A DNA stretch of 64,000 nt from Robiginitalea marina (lineage in GTDB: Bacteria; Bacteroidota; Bacteroidia; Flavobacteriales; Flavobacteriaceae). A program made the position numbers and the translations under genes. The notes beneath the pieces were generated by a model. The model saw only the letters and a list, made by a program, of their open reading frames with translations. It made no database searches and was not told the origin of the DNA. Shown in pieces: positions 50,378-59,536 of the stretch (position 1 is the stretch's first letter; every line of letters starts with the position of its first letter). Location: contig NZ_JAMXIB010000001.1 in assembly GCF_024006985.1 (NCBI RefSeq), positions 62,001-126,000 on the forward strand, written 5' to 3'.

Positions 50378-53296
50378 ATGAAGTGGATTTTTTGCACCTT
50401 CGCAATTTTTTTAAGCCTTGGGACGGGTTTTGCCCAGCGCGATCCCCTGCTGGCCCCCGACAGCACGGCCCAGGCCCAATGGGTGGAAGCCCGTTATGCA
50501 CAACTCAGCCCTGAGGCGCGCATCGGCCAGCTTTTTATGGTCATGGCGGCTTCCCAGCCCGGGCAGGAAGCTGCGGAAACCCAAAAAATCAAAAGGTGGA
50601 TTGAAACCTACGGCATTGGGGGGGTGATCTTTTCCAGGGGCGGGCCCCGCACCCAGGCACGGATGACCAATGCCCTGCAGGAGGCGTCCCCGCTCCCCCT
50701 GCTGGTGGCCATGGATGCCGAATGGGGCCTTGCCATGCGGCTCGATTCCACTTACGCCTTCCCCTGGAATACCACCCTGGGCGCCATTGCCGATACGTCC
50801 CTGGTCCGCCGGGTAGGGCAGCAGGTGGGCACCCATGCGGCTCGCCTCGGGGTGCACCTGAACTTCGCCCCGGTTCTGGACAGCAATACCAACCCGGAGA
50901 ACCCTATTATCGGGAACCGTTCCTTCGGCGAGGACCCCACCTGGGTGGCCCGCCAGGGCACGGCCTTCCTGCAGGGGATGCAGCAGGCCGGGGTGCTGGG
51001 CACGGGTAAACATTTCCCGGGCCATGGGGATACTTCCGTGGACTCCCACAAAGCCCTGCCCCAGCTGTTGTTCGGGCGCGAACGCCTCGACAGCGTGGAG
51101 CTGGCCCCATTCAGGGCCCTGATCGAGAACGGGATGCCCGCCGTAATGGTGGCCCATCTGGACGTCCCGGCCCTGACCAGGGAAGCGGGCCGGCCCAGTT
51201 CCCTCTCGCCCCGGCTCATTGAAGGGGTGCTGCAGGGAGAACTGGGCTTCAGGGGGCTGGTCTGCACCGATGCCCTGAACATGAAAGGGGTTACGGGCTA
51301 CGCCACGGGGCGGAACCCTTCCCTGGAGGCCTTCCTGGCCGGAAACGACCTTTTACTGATGCCGGAAGACCTGGAAAGGGACCACGCCGCATTGCTACAG
51401 GCCTACCGCAACGGGGAGGTCAGCGAGGGGCGCCTGGAACGTTCGGTGAAAAAAATCCTGATGGCCAAATACCGGGCAGGCCTCTATCGCTATGAGCCGG
51501 TACCTTTGGAAGGCCTCGAGCAGGACCTCCATGCCCCAGAAAACGACCTCCTTTACGAAGAGGCCATGGAGGGCGCCCTCACGGTGTTGAAGAACCGGGC
51601 CGAACTGATTGGTATTAAGAACCTCGAAAACAAAAAGATCGCCTACGTGAAATTCGGGGAGGCCGACCACCGGCCCTTCCTAGACCGCCTCCGCCTCTAT
51701 GCCGAGGTTACCGAGGTTACCGCTAAGGATATTGGCACCCTCAACCGCCAGCTAAGGGACTACAACCTGGTGATTATCGGCATGCACCAGGCTAACGACA
51801 GCCCCTGGAAAGCCCATACCTTCAGTGAAAATGAAGTTTTCTGGCTAGAGGAAATTGCCCGCCAGGGCACCTCCAATACCATCCTTACCCTTTTTGCCCG
51901 GCCTTACATCCTTTCTGACATCCTTTCCTATGAGAGTGTGGATGCCGTGGTGATGGCCTATCAGAACAGCCCGATCGCCCAGGAAACGGCCGCCGAGCTG
52001 CTTTTCGGTGCATTCCCTGCCTCGGGAAGGCTGCCGGTATCGGGCCACCCCAGCTTCCCCAGGGGCAGCGGCCTCGATACCCCATCATTGAACCGCCTGG
52101 GGTATTCCTTTCCCGAGCGGGTGGGGATGGACCGTACCCGCCTCGCCATGGTCGATACCCTCGTGCAGCGGGGCCTCGATTCCCTGATGTATCCCGGCGC
52201 CCAGGTACTCATTGCCCGCCACGGGCAGGTGGTGTACCACAAGGCCTTTGGAAAGCCCACCTATGAATCGGAGCGGGGGGTAGCCCTTACCGACCTGTAC
52301 GACCTGGCCTCCCTGACCAAGATCCTGGCCACCCTGCCGCTGCTCATGCAGATGGAGGAGAATGGGCAGATCAGTTTCGACACCACCTTCGGGGAGCTCC
52401 ACCCCGAGTACGCCGACACCGAGCTGCGCGATGTAACCGTGCTGCGGGCACTGAGCCATTATGGCCGCCTGCCGGCCTGGATTGCCTTTTACCTCGACAC
52501 CCTGAACAAGCAGCGCAAGCCTTCCCCCGATTTTTACCGGGCCAATCCGGCCGAGGGGTATTCCATCCGGGTGGCAGACCGCCTCTACCTGTCCGATGCC
52601 TATACCGATTCCATCTACAACCGCATCGGCAGGCAATCCCTGAAATCGAACCGGTACCGGTACAGCGACGTGGCTTATTATGTATTTAAACGATACATTG
52701 AAACACAGTTCGGCCGTTCCCTCGACGCCCTGGCCCGGGAGTATTTCTATGCCCCCCTGGGGGCGACCCGCACCGGGTACAACCCGCTGGACCAGTTTTC
52801 GAGGGAAGAGATTATCCCCACGGAAATCGATAATTACTACCGGTACCAGGTTGTCCAGGGCTATGTGCACGACATGGGGGCCGCCATGCAGGGCGGGGTA
52901 GGGGGGCACGCCGGGTTGTTCAGCAACGCAAACGACGTGGCCAAAATCATGCAGCTTTACCTGCAGGGGGGGTACTACGGGGGGAAGCGGTACCTGCGCT
53001 CCCGCACCGTGGAGAAGTTCAACAAGTGCTATTTCTGCAACGAAAACGTCCGCCGGGGGGTGGGGTTTGACAAGCCCCAGCTCGAAGAGCCCGGGCCTAC
53101 CTGTGGATGCGTCTCGCCCCGGAGTTTCGGGCACAGCGGGTTTACCGGCACCTTTGCCTGGGCCGACCCCGATTCGGGGGTGCTTTACGTCTTCCTTTCT
53201 AACCGCACCTACCCCTCTTCCTCGAACAACCTCCTGGTGCGCAGCAGCCTGCGGTCGCGTATCCAGCAGGCAATTTCTGATTCCCTGGGGCAGTAG
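50378..53296 (+). CDS. secreted GH3 beta-N-acetylglucosaminidase fused to beta-lactamase-type serine hydrolase
   Basis: From the ATG at 50378 (972 residues) the signal peptide reads MKWIFCTFAIFLSLGTGFAQ. Residues ~40-380 are a GH3 domain with KHFPGHGDTSVDSHKALPQL, the nucleophile segment VCTDALNMKGVT and the dyad-like H in GHGDT typical of bacterial NagZ. Residues ~390-590 form the second GH3 region. Residues ~610-970 form a serine-hydrolase (class C/DD-peptidase-like) domain with SxxK in ASLTKILAT, a YSDVAYYVF Tyr motif and GHSGFTGTFAW. Such fusions occur in Bacteroidota; the pairing suggests joint action on peptidoglycan muropeptides. Confidence 0.88.
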   Translation: MKWIFCTFAIFLSLGTGFAQRDPLLAPDSTAQAQWVEARYAQLSPEARIGQLFMVMAASQPGQEAAETQKIKRWIETYGIGGVIFSRGGPRTQARMTNALQEASPLPLLVAMDAEWGLAMRLDSTYAFPWNTTLGAIADTSLVRRVGQQVGTHAARLGVHLNFAPVLDSNTNPENPIIGNRSFGEDPTWVARQGTAFLQGMQQAGVLGTGKHFPGHGDTSVDSHKALPQLLFGRERLDSVELAPFRALIENGMPAVMVAHLDVPALTREAGRPSSLSPRLIEGVLQGELGFRGLVCTDALNMKGVTGYATGRNPSLEAFLAGNDLLLMPEDLERDHAALLQAYRNGEVSEGRLERSVKKILMAKYRAGLYRYEPVPLEGLEQDLHAPENDLLYEEAMEGALTVLKNRAELIGIKNLENKKIAYVKFGEADHRPFLDRLRLYAEVTEVTAKDIGTLNRQLRDYNLVIIGMHQANDSPWKAHTFSENEVFWLEEIARQGTSNTILTLFARPYILSDILSYESVDAVVMAYQNSPIAQETAAELLFGAFPASGRLPVSGHPSFPRGSGLDTPSLNRLGYSFPERVGMDRTRLAMVDTLVQRGLDSLMYPGAQVLIARHGQVVYHKAFGKPTYESERGVALTDLYDLASLTKILATLPLLMQMEENGQISFDTTFGELHPEYADTELRDVTVLRALSHYGRLPAWIAFYLDTLNKQRKPSPDFYRANPAEGYSIRVADRLYLSDAYTDSIYNRIGRQSLKSNRYRYSDVAYYVFKRYIETQFGRSLDALAREYFYAPLGATRTGYNPLDQFSREEIIPTEIDNYYRYQVVQGYVHDMGAAMQGGVGGHAGLFSNANDVAKIMQLYLQGGYYGGKRYLRSRTVEKFNKCYFCNENVRRGVGFDKPQLEEPGPTCGCVSPRSFGHSGFTGTFAWADPDSGVLYVFLSNRTYPSSSNNLLVRSSLRSRIQQAISDSLGQ

Positions 53297-53312
53297 GAAG
53301 GGCTAAAAACCG

Positions 53313-53320
53313 TACCTTTA
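53313..53320 (+). promoter_or_regulatory. -7 element of bshA
   Basis: TACCTTTA followed by G, only 5 bp before the bshA ATG, so this transcript would have almost no leader, if this is the right element. Confidence 0.35.
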
Positions 53321-53324
53321 GCCC

Positions 53325-54470
53325 ATGAAAGTAGCCATTGTTTGTTACCCTACTTTTGGCGGAAGCGGCGTGGTGGCGACCGAACTCGGCATCGCCCTGG
53401 CCCAGCGCGGGCATGAGGTGCATTTTGTGACCTACAAGCAACCCGTGCGCCTGGAGCTGATCAGCAACAACATCCATTTCCATGAGGTCCACGTCCCGGA
53501 ATACCCGCTGTTCCACTACCAGCCCTATGAGCTGGCCCTGTCGAGCAAGCTGGTCGACACCATAAAAATGTACGGCATCGAAGTGTTGCACGTGCACTAC
53601 GCCATCCCCCATGCCTACGCGGGGTATATGACCAAGAAAATCCTGAAGGAAGAGGGGATCTATATCCCCATGATCACCACCCTGCACGGCACCGACATCA
53701 CCCTGGTGGGGAACCATCCCTTTTACAAATCGGCCGTCACGTTCAGCATCAACAAGTCCGATGTGGTCACGGCTGTTTCGGAAAGCCTCAAGCGCGACAC
53801 CCTGGCGTTTTTCGACATCAAAAAGGAAATCACCGTGATCCCCAACTTCGTCGACCGGCGCAAGTACGACCACGGCTCCAAAGACTGCAAGCGGTCGCTG
53901 CTGGCCCGGGAAGACGAGAAGATCATCACACACATCAGCAATTTCCGGAAGGTAAAGCGGATCCCCGACGTCATCGAAATTTTTCACCGCGTCCAGAAAG
54001 AGGTGCCCGCCAAGCTGATTATGGTCGGGGAGGGCCCTGAAAAGGAACACGCCGAATTCACCGTGGAACAGCTGGGGCTTTCCGAGAAGGTCATCTTCCT
54101 GGGCAACAGCAGCGAGATCGACCGCATCCTCTGCTATTCCGACCTGTTTTTGCTCCCCTCCGAGACCGAGAGCTTTGGCCTTTCCGCCCTGGAAGCCATG
54201 ACCAACAAGGTGCCCGTAATTTCCAGCAATACCGGGGGCATCCCGGAGGTCAACATCCATGGGGTTTCCGGCTTTTTGAGCGCGGTGGGCGATGTCGACG
54301 ACATGGTGGCCAATGCCCTGCGCCTGCTCCGCGACGAGGCCCTGCTCGAAAAATTCAAGCAGCAGGCGTTTGAAGTGGCCGGCACGTTCGACATCCACAA
54401 CATCCTGCCCATGTATGAGGAGGTATACCGCGAGGCCTACAAGTGGCGGTATAAGAATGCGTTTGACTAA
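53325..54470 (+). CDS. bshA: bacillithiol biosynthesis glycosyltransferase BshA
   Basis: BshA makes N-acetyl-alpha-D-glucosaminyl L-malate, the first step of bacillithiol synthesis. The 381-residue GT4 protein has the BshA N-terminus YPTFGGSGVVATELGIALAQRGHEVHFVTY, a HVHYAIPHA segment, the acceptor-region TLHGTDITLVGNHPFYKS, and the C-terminal donor region PSETESFGLSALEAMTNKVPVISSNTGGIPEV. The strings are close to the Bacillus and flavobacterial enzymes. Other bsh genes are not in the window. Confidence 0.95.
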   Translation: MKVAIVCYPTFGGSGVVATELGIALAQRGHEVHFVTYKQPVRLELISNNIHFHEVHVPEYPLFHYQPYELALSSKLVDTIKMYGIEVLHVHYAIPHAYAGYMTKKILKEEGIYIPMITTLHGTDITLVGNHPFYKSAVTFSINKSDVVTAVSESLKRDTLAFFDIKKEITVIPNFVDRRKYDHGSKDCKRSLLAREDEKIITHISNFRKVKRIPDVIEIFHRVQKEVPAKLIMVGEGPEKEHAEFTVEQLGLSEKVIFLGNSSEIDRILCYSDLFLLPSETESFGLSALEAMTNKVPVISSNTGGIPEVNIHGVSGFLSAVGDVDDMVANALRLLRDEALLEKFKQQAFEVAGTFDIHNILPMYEEVYREAYKWRYKNAFD

Positions 54471-54707
54471 TGCAGGCGGCCCCCGCTCCGGGAAACTTCC
54501 GCGGAATTACCCCGGTTCCTTAAGCCCTTCCATTTCCGTTTATCCGGTATCCCCGGCGTTTATCGATCCGGGATCCCGCAAGGGTTGATGTCTTTATGCA
54601 CCCGGGAAGCCTCCCGGTGACCCCTGTCGAAAAAAACGGCATTTCAAAGAGTACTTCGGGTTTTTCCTACAGAGGTACGGAACTTTGTAGGACCTAAATC
54701 TTTTGTC

Positions 54708-55886
54708 ATGAATAACCGGATTTTTGCGTTTGTGTTCGTTTTACTGCTCTATATCCCGGGCTCCTATGCCCAGGAGGAACTCCCCGAGCTTACCGCCAAG
54801 GACAGTATTGTTGCCAGTTCCTGGATGGTCGGGGTCGGCATCAATATCATCGACGATTCCGGCGATGCGTTCCAGGATTTTACCACCATAAAGGACCAGT
54901 GGAATATGGTCCCCTTTCCTTCCCGCCTGAGTGTGGGCCGGTATTTCCGGAGCGGGCTCGGCCTGGAACTGATTGGCACCTACAACAATTATAAGGAAGG
55001 CAACATCATCGACAGGCAGGTAAACCCTGAAGACATCACGTACTGGGCCGTGGATTCCCGCCTCAGTTACGATTTGAACAAGCTGGTGGGGGAAACCGGG
55101 TTTTTTGACCCCTATGTGGGGGTGGGCCTCGGGTACGCCGATGCCAACAACAACCCGCGGGGTACCTATAACGGGGTAGTGGGCTTCCGCCTCTGGTTTT
55201 CGGACCATTGGGGCGCAGACCTGAACACTTCCGGTAAATGGTCCTTCGGCAATGAGGCCAGCAACCACATCCAGCATGCCGCCGGGGTGGTCTACCGTTG
55301 GGGCGTGGAAAAGGAACTGAGCCGTAAAGGCCGCGAAAAACTCGCCCTGCGCGAAGCATTGCTGGCGGAGCAGCAACGCGTGAACGATTCCATCCAGCAA
55401 GTCCGGGACGCTGAAGAGCGCGCCCGCCAACTGGCCCTTGAAGAAGAACGCAAAAGGCAGGAGGCCCTGGCCGCTGCGGAAGCCCGTAAGCAACAGGAAG
55501 AAGCTGCGCGGAAACAGGCCCTCAGGGATGAACTGGCCAGCCTGGGAACCGTGGGGTTTGCGTTCAACTCTTCCTATTTGAACGAGCCTTCCAAAGAAAC
55601 CCTGAAGAAAATCGCCGGGTTCATGCAAACCAACGCCAGCCTTAAGGTTGGCCTGTCGGGCCATACCGATTCCCGCGGACCGGAGCAATACAACCTCTGG
55701 CTCTCTGAAAAACGCGCACAACGGGCCCTGGATTACCTCCTTGGCCAGGGCGTGGATGCCGGCCGCATCACCCTATCGCCCATGGGGGAAACCCAGCTGC
55801 TGAACCACTGTGCCGACGGGGTGTCCTGTACGGCTGCGGAGCACGCGGTGAATAGGAGGGTGGACTTAATGATTGAATCGTTTTAG
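54708..55886 (+). CDS. OmpA-family outer-membrane protein
   Basis: The 392-residue protein has a signal peptide (MNNRIFAFVFVLLLYIPGSYA), an N-terminal beta-barrel-like region (~25-200) with MVGVGINIIDDSGD and FDPYVGVGLGYADANNN, a charged Gln/Glu/Arg-rich coiled coil (~205-285, KEELSRKGREKL to KQALRDEL), and a C-terminal OmpA domain with VGLSGHTDSRGPEQYNLWLSEKRAQRALDYL that would bind peptidoglycan. The terminal NRRVDLMIESF is the family end. Confidence 0.92.
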   Translation: MNNRIFAFVFVLLLYIPGSYAQEELPELTAKDSIVASSWMVGVGINIIDDSGDAFQDFTTIKDQWNMVPFPSRLSVGRYFRSGLGLELIGTYNNYKEGNIIDRQVNPEDITYWAVDSRLSYDLNKLVGETGFFDPYVGVGLGYADANNNPRGTYNGVVGFRLWFSDHWGADLNTSGKWSFGNEASNHIQHAAGVVYRWGVEKELSRKGREKLALREALLAEQQRVNDSIQQVRDAEERARQLALEEERKRQEALAAAEARKQQEEAARKQALRDELASLGTVGFAFNSSYLNEPSKETLKKIAGFMQTNASLKVGLSGHTDSRGPEQYNLWLSEKRAQRALDYLLGQGVDAGRITLSPMGETQLLNHCADGVSCTAAEHAVNRRVDLMIESF

Positions 55887-55983
55887 GCCAGAAACTATAG
55901 ATACGGCCTGTCTATCCGAAAATTACAGTGAGTTATTCATGATCTAAGAGGGTACGTTTATTTTAATAATCATTCAAAGGAAA

Positions 55984-56988
55984 CTACAAGCCTGCATCTT
56001 TTTTCCAATCAAAATTTTCAAGTTTCTTCGTTTGTTTTTTAAAGAAGAACTTGTCATATTGGAACCATTTTCCTATAATTCCGCAATCCCTTAGGTATTG
56101 ACTGGCTTGAAGTTTAAGAGCTGTAATATTCATCCAGATCCAGGCTTTCAGATCTTTTTTTCGATAAAACAGGTAGTAGTCCAGTACATATGGATGGTTC
56201 GACCATTTTTCTTTGAAGAAGCTTTCGCCCTTTGAAAGGTCGAAAAATGAAATCTTGTTTAGAATACACCATTCAATTTTTTTCGTCATGGAAATATCAC
56301 CCAAGTTGTATTGCGGGTAAGAGGAATCAAAGGACTGTATGAATCCAAAAACTATATTTTCAATTACATAGTCAAGGCTAATGAAAATGGGTTTTCCTTC
56401 ACTTCGGATGACAAATAGAAATGCCTTTTTTTCATTTATTTTTTGAAGAGTAGTTTTATAAAAGTAAGGCCAATGGATGAGGTTTCTATTATACATTCTG
56501 ATTTCGGAAAACCGTTTTTTGAGCATCTCGTATAAAAAACTAAATAATTCTTTATACGTTCTTTCATCAATAGCCCCAAAGTAAAAATCATAGGTGCTCG
56601 CCTTTGAAGATTCGAGTTTACGAAGTTTTGACTTAAGGTTTCGAACCCCTTTTTGACTCCAATGGTGAGAAAGGAAGGATTGGAAATCTGGAAATCCTGA
56701 CAGGTCAATTCCAAAACCACGGTATTGAGGGATACACTTTAAATTCCAGTTGTCCGTAGCTTTTGAGAGATCAACTTCCAGATATTCGGGTATGTCTCCT
56801 ACCACCCAAAATCTAGTATTTTCTTCTGGGATGATCTGAGTTTTTGCAATGTTTAATACCTTATTTGTCGGACGTATTCTTAATTGATGGGAAAAGAGAA
56901 CTGGGATGCACTGATCTATAAAAAGATCATTGGTAAAACTACTGTAACCAAGACGGGAAAACGGATTTTGAGGACTCGGATCTTTCAA
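55984..56988 (-). CDS. GNAT-like acetyltransferase (CelD/FemAB-type) in polysaccharide locus
   Basis: The 334-residue protein has the pattern of Acetyltransf_6-type (BcsL/CelD) proteins: LKSKLRKLESSKASTYDFYFG, an ERTYKELFSFLYEMLKKRFSE helix, and a late block GKPIFISLDYVIENIVFGFIQSFDSSYPQYNLGDISM followed by KISFFDLSKGESFFKEKW, resembling the peptide/acyl-CoA pocket of this GNAT class. It is AT-rich relative to the genes on its left. It is the last gene of the minus-strand cluster; the acceptor is probably a sugar or aminoacyl group, unproven. Confidence 0.7.
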   Translation of the reverse strand: MKDPSPQNPFSRLGYSSFTNDLFIDQCIPVLFSHQLRIRPTNKVLNIAKTQIIPEENTRFWVVGDIPEYLEVDLSKATDNWNLKCIPQYRGFGIDLSGFPDFQSFLSHHWSQKGVRNLKSKLRKLESSKASTYDFYFGAIDERTYKELFSFLYEMLKKRFSEIRMYNRNLIHWPYFYKTTLQKINEKKAFLFVIRSEGKPIFISLDYVIENIVFGFIQSFDSSYPQYNLGDISMTKKIEWCILNKISFFDLSKGESFFKEKWSNHPYVLDYYLFYRKKDLKAWIWMNITALKLQASQYLRDCGIIGKWFQYDKFFFKKQTKKLENFDWKKDAGL

Positions 56989-57145
56989 TCTTCTAATAAG
57001 CTTTTATCAGTTAGAAATACTTTTAAAAACCCGGAAAGGAATAATTATCTCAAACAATTTTTTAACCGAAAAATCCTGATCCTTGAACCTGAGTGTTAAA
57101 TACTGACTTAATAAAACTATTCAGTTGTTATCTATGAATAAAAAT

Positions 57146-57802
57146 TTAATGTTTTTTGGGAATAGCCAATATTTGCTCCTTAAACCGGTAGAAAACTGTC
57201 GTATCATCATTCACATTTTTATCCACCACCATGCCTGCCTGAATCAAATTGTTATTCCCGATTTCCACACCGGGAATAACGATCGAGCGGATTCCAAAAT
57301 AGTTGTTGTCCCCGACTTTTACGGATCCGGCTATTCCCGCAACTGAAAAGAAGTTATTATCGCCTACCACACAATCATGACTGATAAAACTATAAGAGGT
57401 GAGAAAATTGAAATTCCCGATAACAGCATGTTTTTCAATGACGCAAAAAGGCATAATAATGTTACCCTCTCCAATTTCGAGTTCATCCGGAAGGATTACG
57501 GAGGGATGGATGTAGGACCCAAAACGGGCCTTCTTTTTCCTTAGAGCCTCGATTTCCTTTATCCTGGATTTCATGTCCCCGATAGCCACAAGGACTTCTT
57601 CCCCAGGTTTTGGAATATAATTCGAAATGTCACCAAGAAGAGGGGCTTTGAATTTGTATTTTTTCCAATAAGCCTCTGAGTAATCCAGATATCCCAGGAT
57701 ATTAATTTTGTCATCCTCTGAAACTTTCTTGTTAGAATCCTCAATATAAAAGGTTACCTCTGCCGCAGCACCGCCAGCCCCAACGATAATTACATTTCTC
57801 AT
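57146..57802 (-). CDS. NeuD/PglD-like sugar O/N-acyltransferase
   Basis: The ATG at 57802 gives 218 residues: MRNVIIVGAGGAAAEVTFYIEDS, an N-terminal PglD-type Rossmann motif, then a left-handed beta helix with hexapeptide repeats (IGEGNIIMPFCVIEKHAVIGNFNFL, VGDNNYFGIRSIVIPGVEIGNNNLIQAG) and the conserved His in FISHDCVVGDNNF. In PglD the substrate is a UDP-4-amino sugar and the donor acetyl-CoA. The two neighbouring ACPs suggest an acyl-ACP donor here (inference). A start at 57853 would pass through a palindrome-rich region and is less likely. Confidence 0.85.
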   Translation of the reverse strand: MRNVIIVGAGGAAAEVTFYIEDSNKKVSEDDKINILGYLDYSEAYWKKYKFKAPLLGDISNYIPKPGEEVLVAIGDMKSRIKEIEALRKKKARFGSYIHPSVILPDELEIGEGNIIMPFCVIEKHAVIGNFNFLTSYSFISHDCVVGDNNFFSVAGIAGSVKVGDNNYFGIRSIVIPGVEIGNNNLIQAGMVVDKNVNDDTTVFYRFKEQILAIPKKH

Positions 57803-57855
57803 ATAGGATAAAATCTTATTTAAAGGTATCGAATTAAAAGGTATACCCGTCAATT

Positions 57856-57893
57856 CAATTTTAAAGGAACGCCTTGGCGTTCCTTTAAAATTG
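57856..57893. repeat. 38-nt perfect palindrome (18-bp stem, 2-nt loop)
   Basis: CAATTTTAAAGGAACGCC, TT, GGCGTTCCTTTAAAATTG. It lies between the start of the acyltransferase gene and the end of acp1, within the same orientation. On either strand it could form a very stable hairpin with A/T-rich base, useful as terminator/attenuator or processing site; no run of more than four T follows on the transcribed strand. Confidence 0.85.
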
Positions 57894-57952
57894 ATGTTTT
57901 TGGCGAACGAGAATTTCCATTACCAGGAACACCTTTCGATAATGGCACAGAA

Positions 57953-58174
57953 TTAAGCATTCTGTTTGCTTAAAATCAATTCCAGAAGCCCGTTGATCGT
58001 CTTCGAGTTATTGATCTCTTCTGCCGTTAGGGCCACTTTGTATTCTTGGTCGCAAAAGGCAATAACAGAGAGTACGGTAAGGGAATCCCACGATTCATAG
58101 GCGTTCAATTCATCTTCCAGATTTACCGTTTCAACTTCAAGAATTTCAGCTATCGACTGTTCAAAATTTTCCAT
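57953..58174 (-). CDS. acyl carrier protein 1
   Basis: The 73-residue acidic protein matches ACPs by length and by the phosphopantetheine site: WDSLTVLSVIAF with Ser31 preceded by Asp, a helix II hydrophobic start. It is encoded 3 bp downstream of the KAS III gene, so the pair is co-translated. It is a dedicated carrier rather than the fatty-acid AcpP, judging by its divergent sequence. Confidence 0.87.
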   Translation of the reverse strand: MENFEQSIAEILEVETVNLEDELNAYESWDSLTVLSVIAFCDQEYKVALTAEEINNSKTINGLLELILSKQNA

Positions 58175-58177
58175 ATC

Positions 58178-59245
58178 CTATTTATAATCAATGGTTTCAC
58201 AGAAATCCAGATTTCCCATTTCCATCAACATGGAAGACCAGCTGAGCCCCGCGCCAAATCCGGCCAAACAGATCAGGTGTTTTCCCCGGGTCAATTCTTC
58301 ACTGAGATTATATGTAAGGTTAACGGCGAGGGTTGGACTACAAGAATTCCCGAAGAGCTCCACGATATTATATGGCATTTTATCATAAGGAATTTCCAGT
58401 TTGTCGGCTAATTTTTTCAAAACAAACCGGTTAGGTTGATGGAACATAAAATAATCCACCTCCTCTTTGGAACGTCCCGCAAGCCCCAATACCCGTTCAA
58501 TCATTTCGGGAACTTCATTGAGTACAAAATTGAATACCCCATCCCCTTTCATGACCATATGGTCCAGGGACCTTGTATTTCCATTGGAATCCGTGGTCAG
58601 TTTTGCCGTTTCCGCACTTGAAGGCATCCTTCCTGCCCCTGCGGGAATAATGAGGGCATCAGCCCGCCTGCCATCAAAATCTGCAGTTGAGTAAATGGTC
58701 TTGCCATTGGGATCATTCTCTACAATCGTGATAGCGGCGGCGTCACCAGTAAGGGGTCGGCTACCCCTGTCTGCAGGAGAAGTCTTTAGACTTAATAGTT
58801 CGGCGTTTAATACAACCACCTTTTTGATGTTTTCCTGTTCCAGGAGCATAAAGGCCTGTTGCAGGCCTATAGGATAACCGGCGCATGCCTGTGGAATGTC
58901 AATACAAAACATTTCCTGCGGCAAATCGAGCTTGCCCTGGATAATGTGCGTGGTTGCAGGCATAAAATGGTCCGGGACCTGATTCACCATTACCAGCGCA
59001 TCGATCTCATCCTTTCTCAGATAACCATTATCAAAAAGATAGTTTAGCCCATAAATACAAAGATCGGAGGCCGCTGTTCCCTCCTTTACAACCCTTCTTT
59101 TATCGTATCCCATGACCAGTTTCAGTTTCATGGATTGCGTTTTGGAAAAATTGTAATTATCGATCTCCTCCTCGAAACTAATTTCGTTTTCGGGGAGGAT
59201 GGATAGGATTCCAGTTATCTTTTTCTTCTGAAATTTGAAATTCAT
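58178..59245 (-). CDS. beta-ketoacyl-ACP synthase III-like enzyme
   Basis: The 355-residue protein has the KAS III arrangement: catalytic Cys121 in DIPQACAGYPIGL, His269 in FMFHQPNRFVLKKL and Asn300 in ELFGNSCSPTLAVNL, forming a complete Cys-His-Asn triad. The typical C-terminal glycine-rich GFGAGLSWSS is present. Flanking ACPs and acyl/amino-acid activating enzymes indicate a specialised condensation, for example extending an acyl starter on ACP, rather than housekeeping FabH. The start overlaps the end of acp2 (ATGA). Confidence 0.9.
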   Translation of the reverse strand: MNFKFQKKKITGILSILPENEISFEEEIDNYNFSKTQSMKLKLVMGYDKRRVVKEGTAASDLCIYGLNYLFDNGYLRKDEIDALVMVNQVPDHFMPATTHIIQGKLDLPQEMFCIDIPQACAGYPIGLQQAFMLLEQENIKKVVVLNAELLSLKTSPADRGSRPLTGDAAAITIVENDPNGKTIYSTADFDGRRADALIIPAGAGRMPSSAETAKLTTDSNGNTRSLDHMVMKGDGVFNFVLNEVPEMIERVLGLAGRSKEEVDYFMFHQPNRFVLKKLADKLEIPYDKMPYNIVELFGNSCSPTLAVNLTYNLSEELTRGKHLICLAGFGAGLSWSSMLMEMGNLDFCETIDYK

Positions 59246-59475
59246 CGCTTAGCTCCGTTTTTTAGTAACAAGCGTTCTATGCTATCGAGATTGGCAAAAT
59301 TCTCAGGAATGATATCAGTTCCTTCAATAGAAATCTTGAATTCTTCGTCCAAAGAGGTAACCAGGGATACAATGTCAAAGGAGTCCAGCAGGCCCTCCTC
59401 TATGAAATTCATGGAATTCTCAAAATCACATTCAGGCCTGATTTCAGCCAAAAAACTTAAAATATTCTCTTTCAC
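59242..59475 (-). CDS. acyl carrier protein 2
   Basis: The 77-residue protein starts at GTG 59475 and has the site LLDSFDIVSLVTSLDEEF with Ser32 after Asp, then a helical remainder. It is distinct from acp1. The D-alanyl carrier protein family (DltC) shares the FDSFDIV-like site, which agrees with the neighbouring DltA-like adenylating enzyme. A 61-bp gap separates it from that gene. Confidence 0.85.
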   Translation of the reverse strand: MKENILSFLAEIRPECDFENSMNFIEEGLLDSFDIVSLVTSLDEEFKISIEGTDIIPENFANLDSIERLLLKNGAKR

Positions 59476-59536
59476 GGTATAAAGTTTCTTAAATCTAGTC
59501 TAATTTTTATCAAAAGACATTATTTATAGTTGGTTT

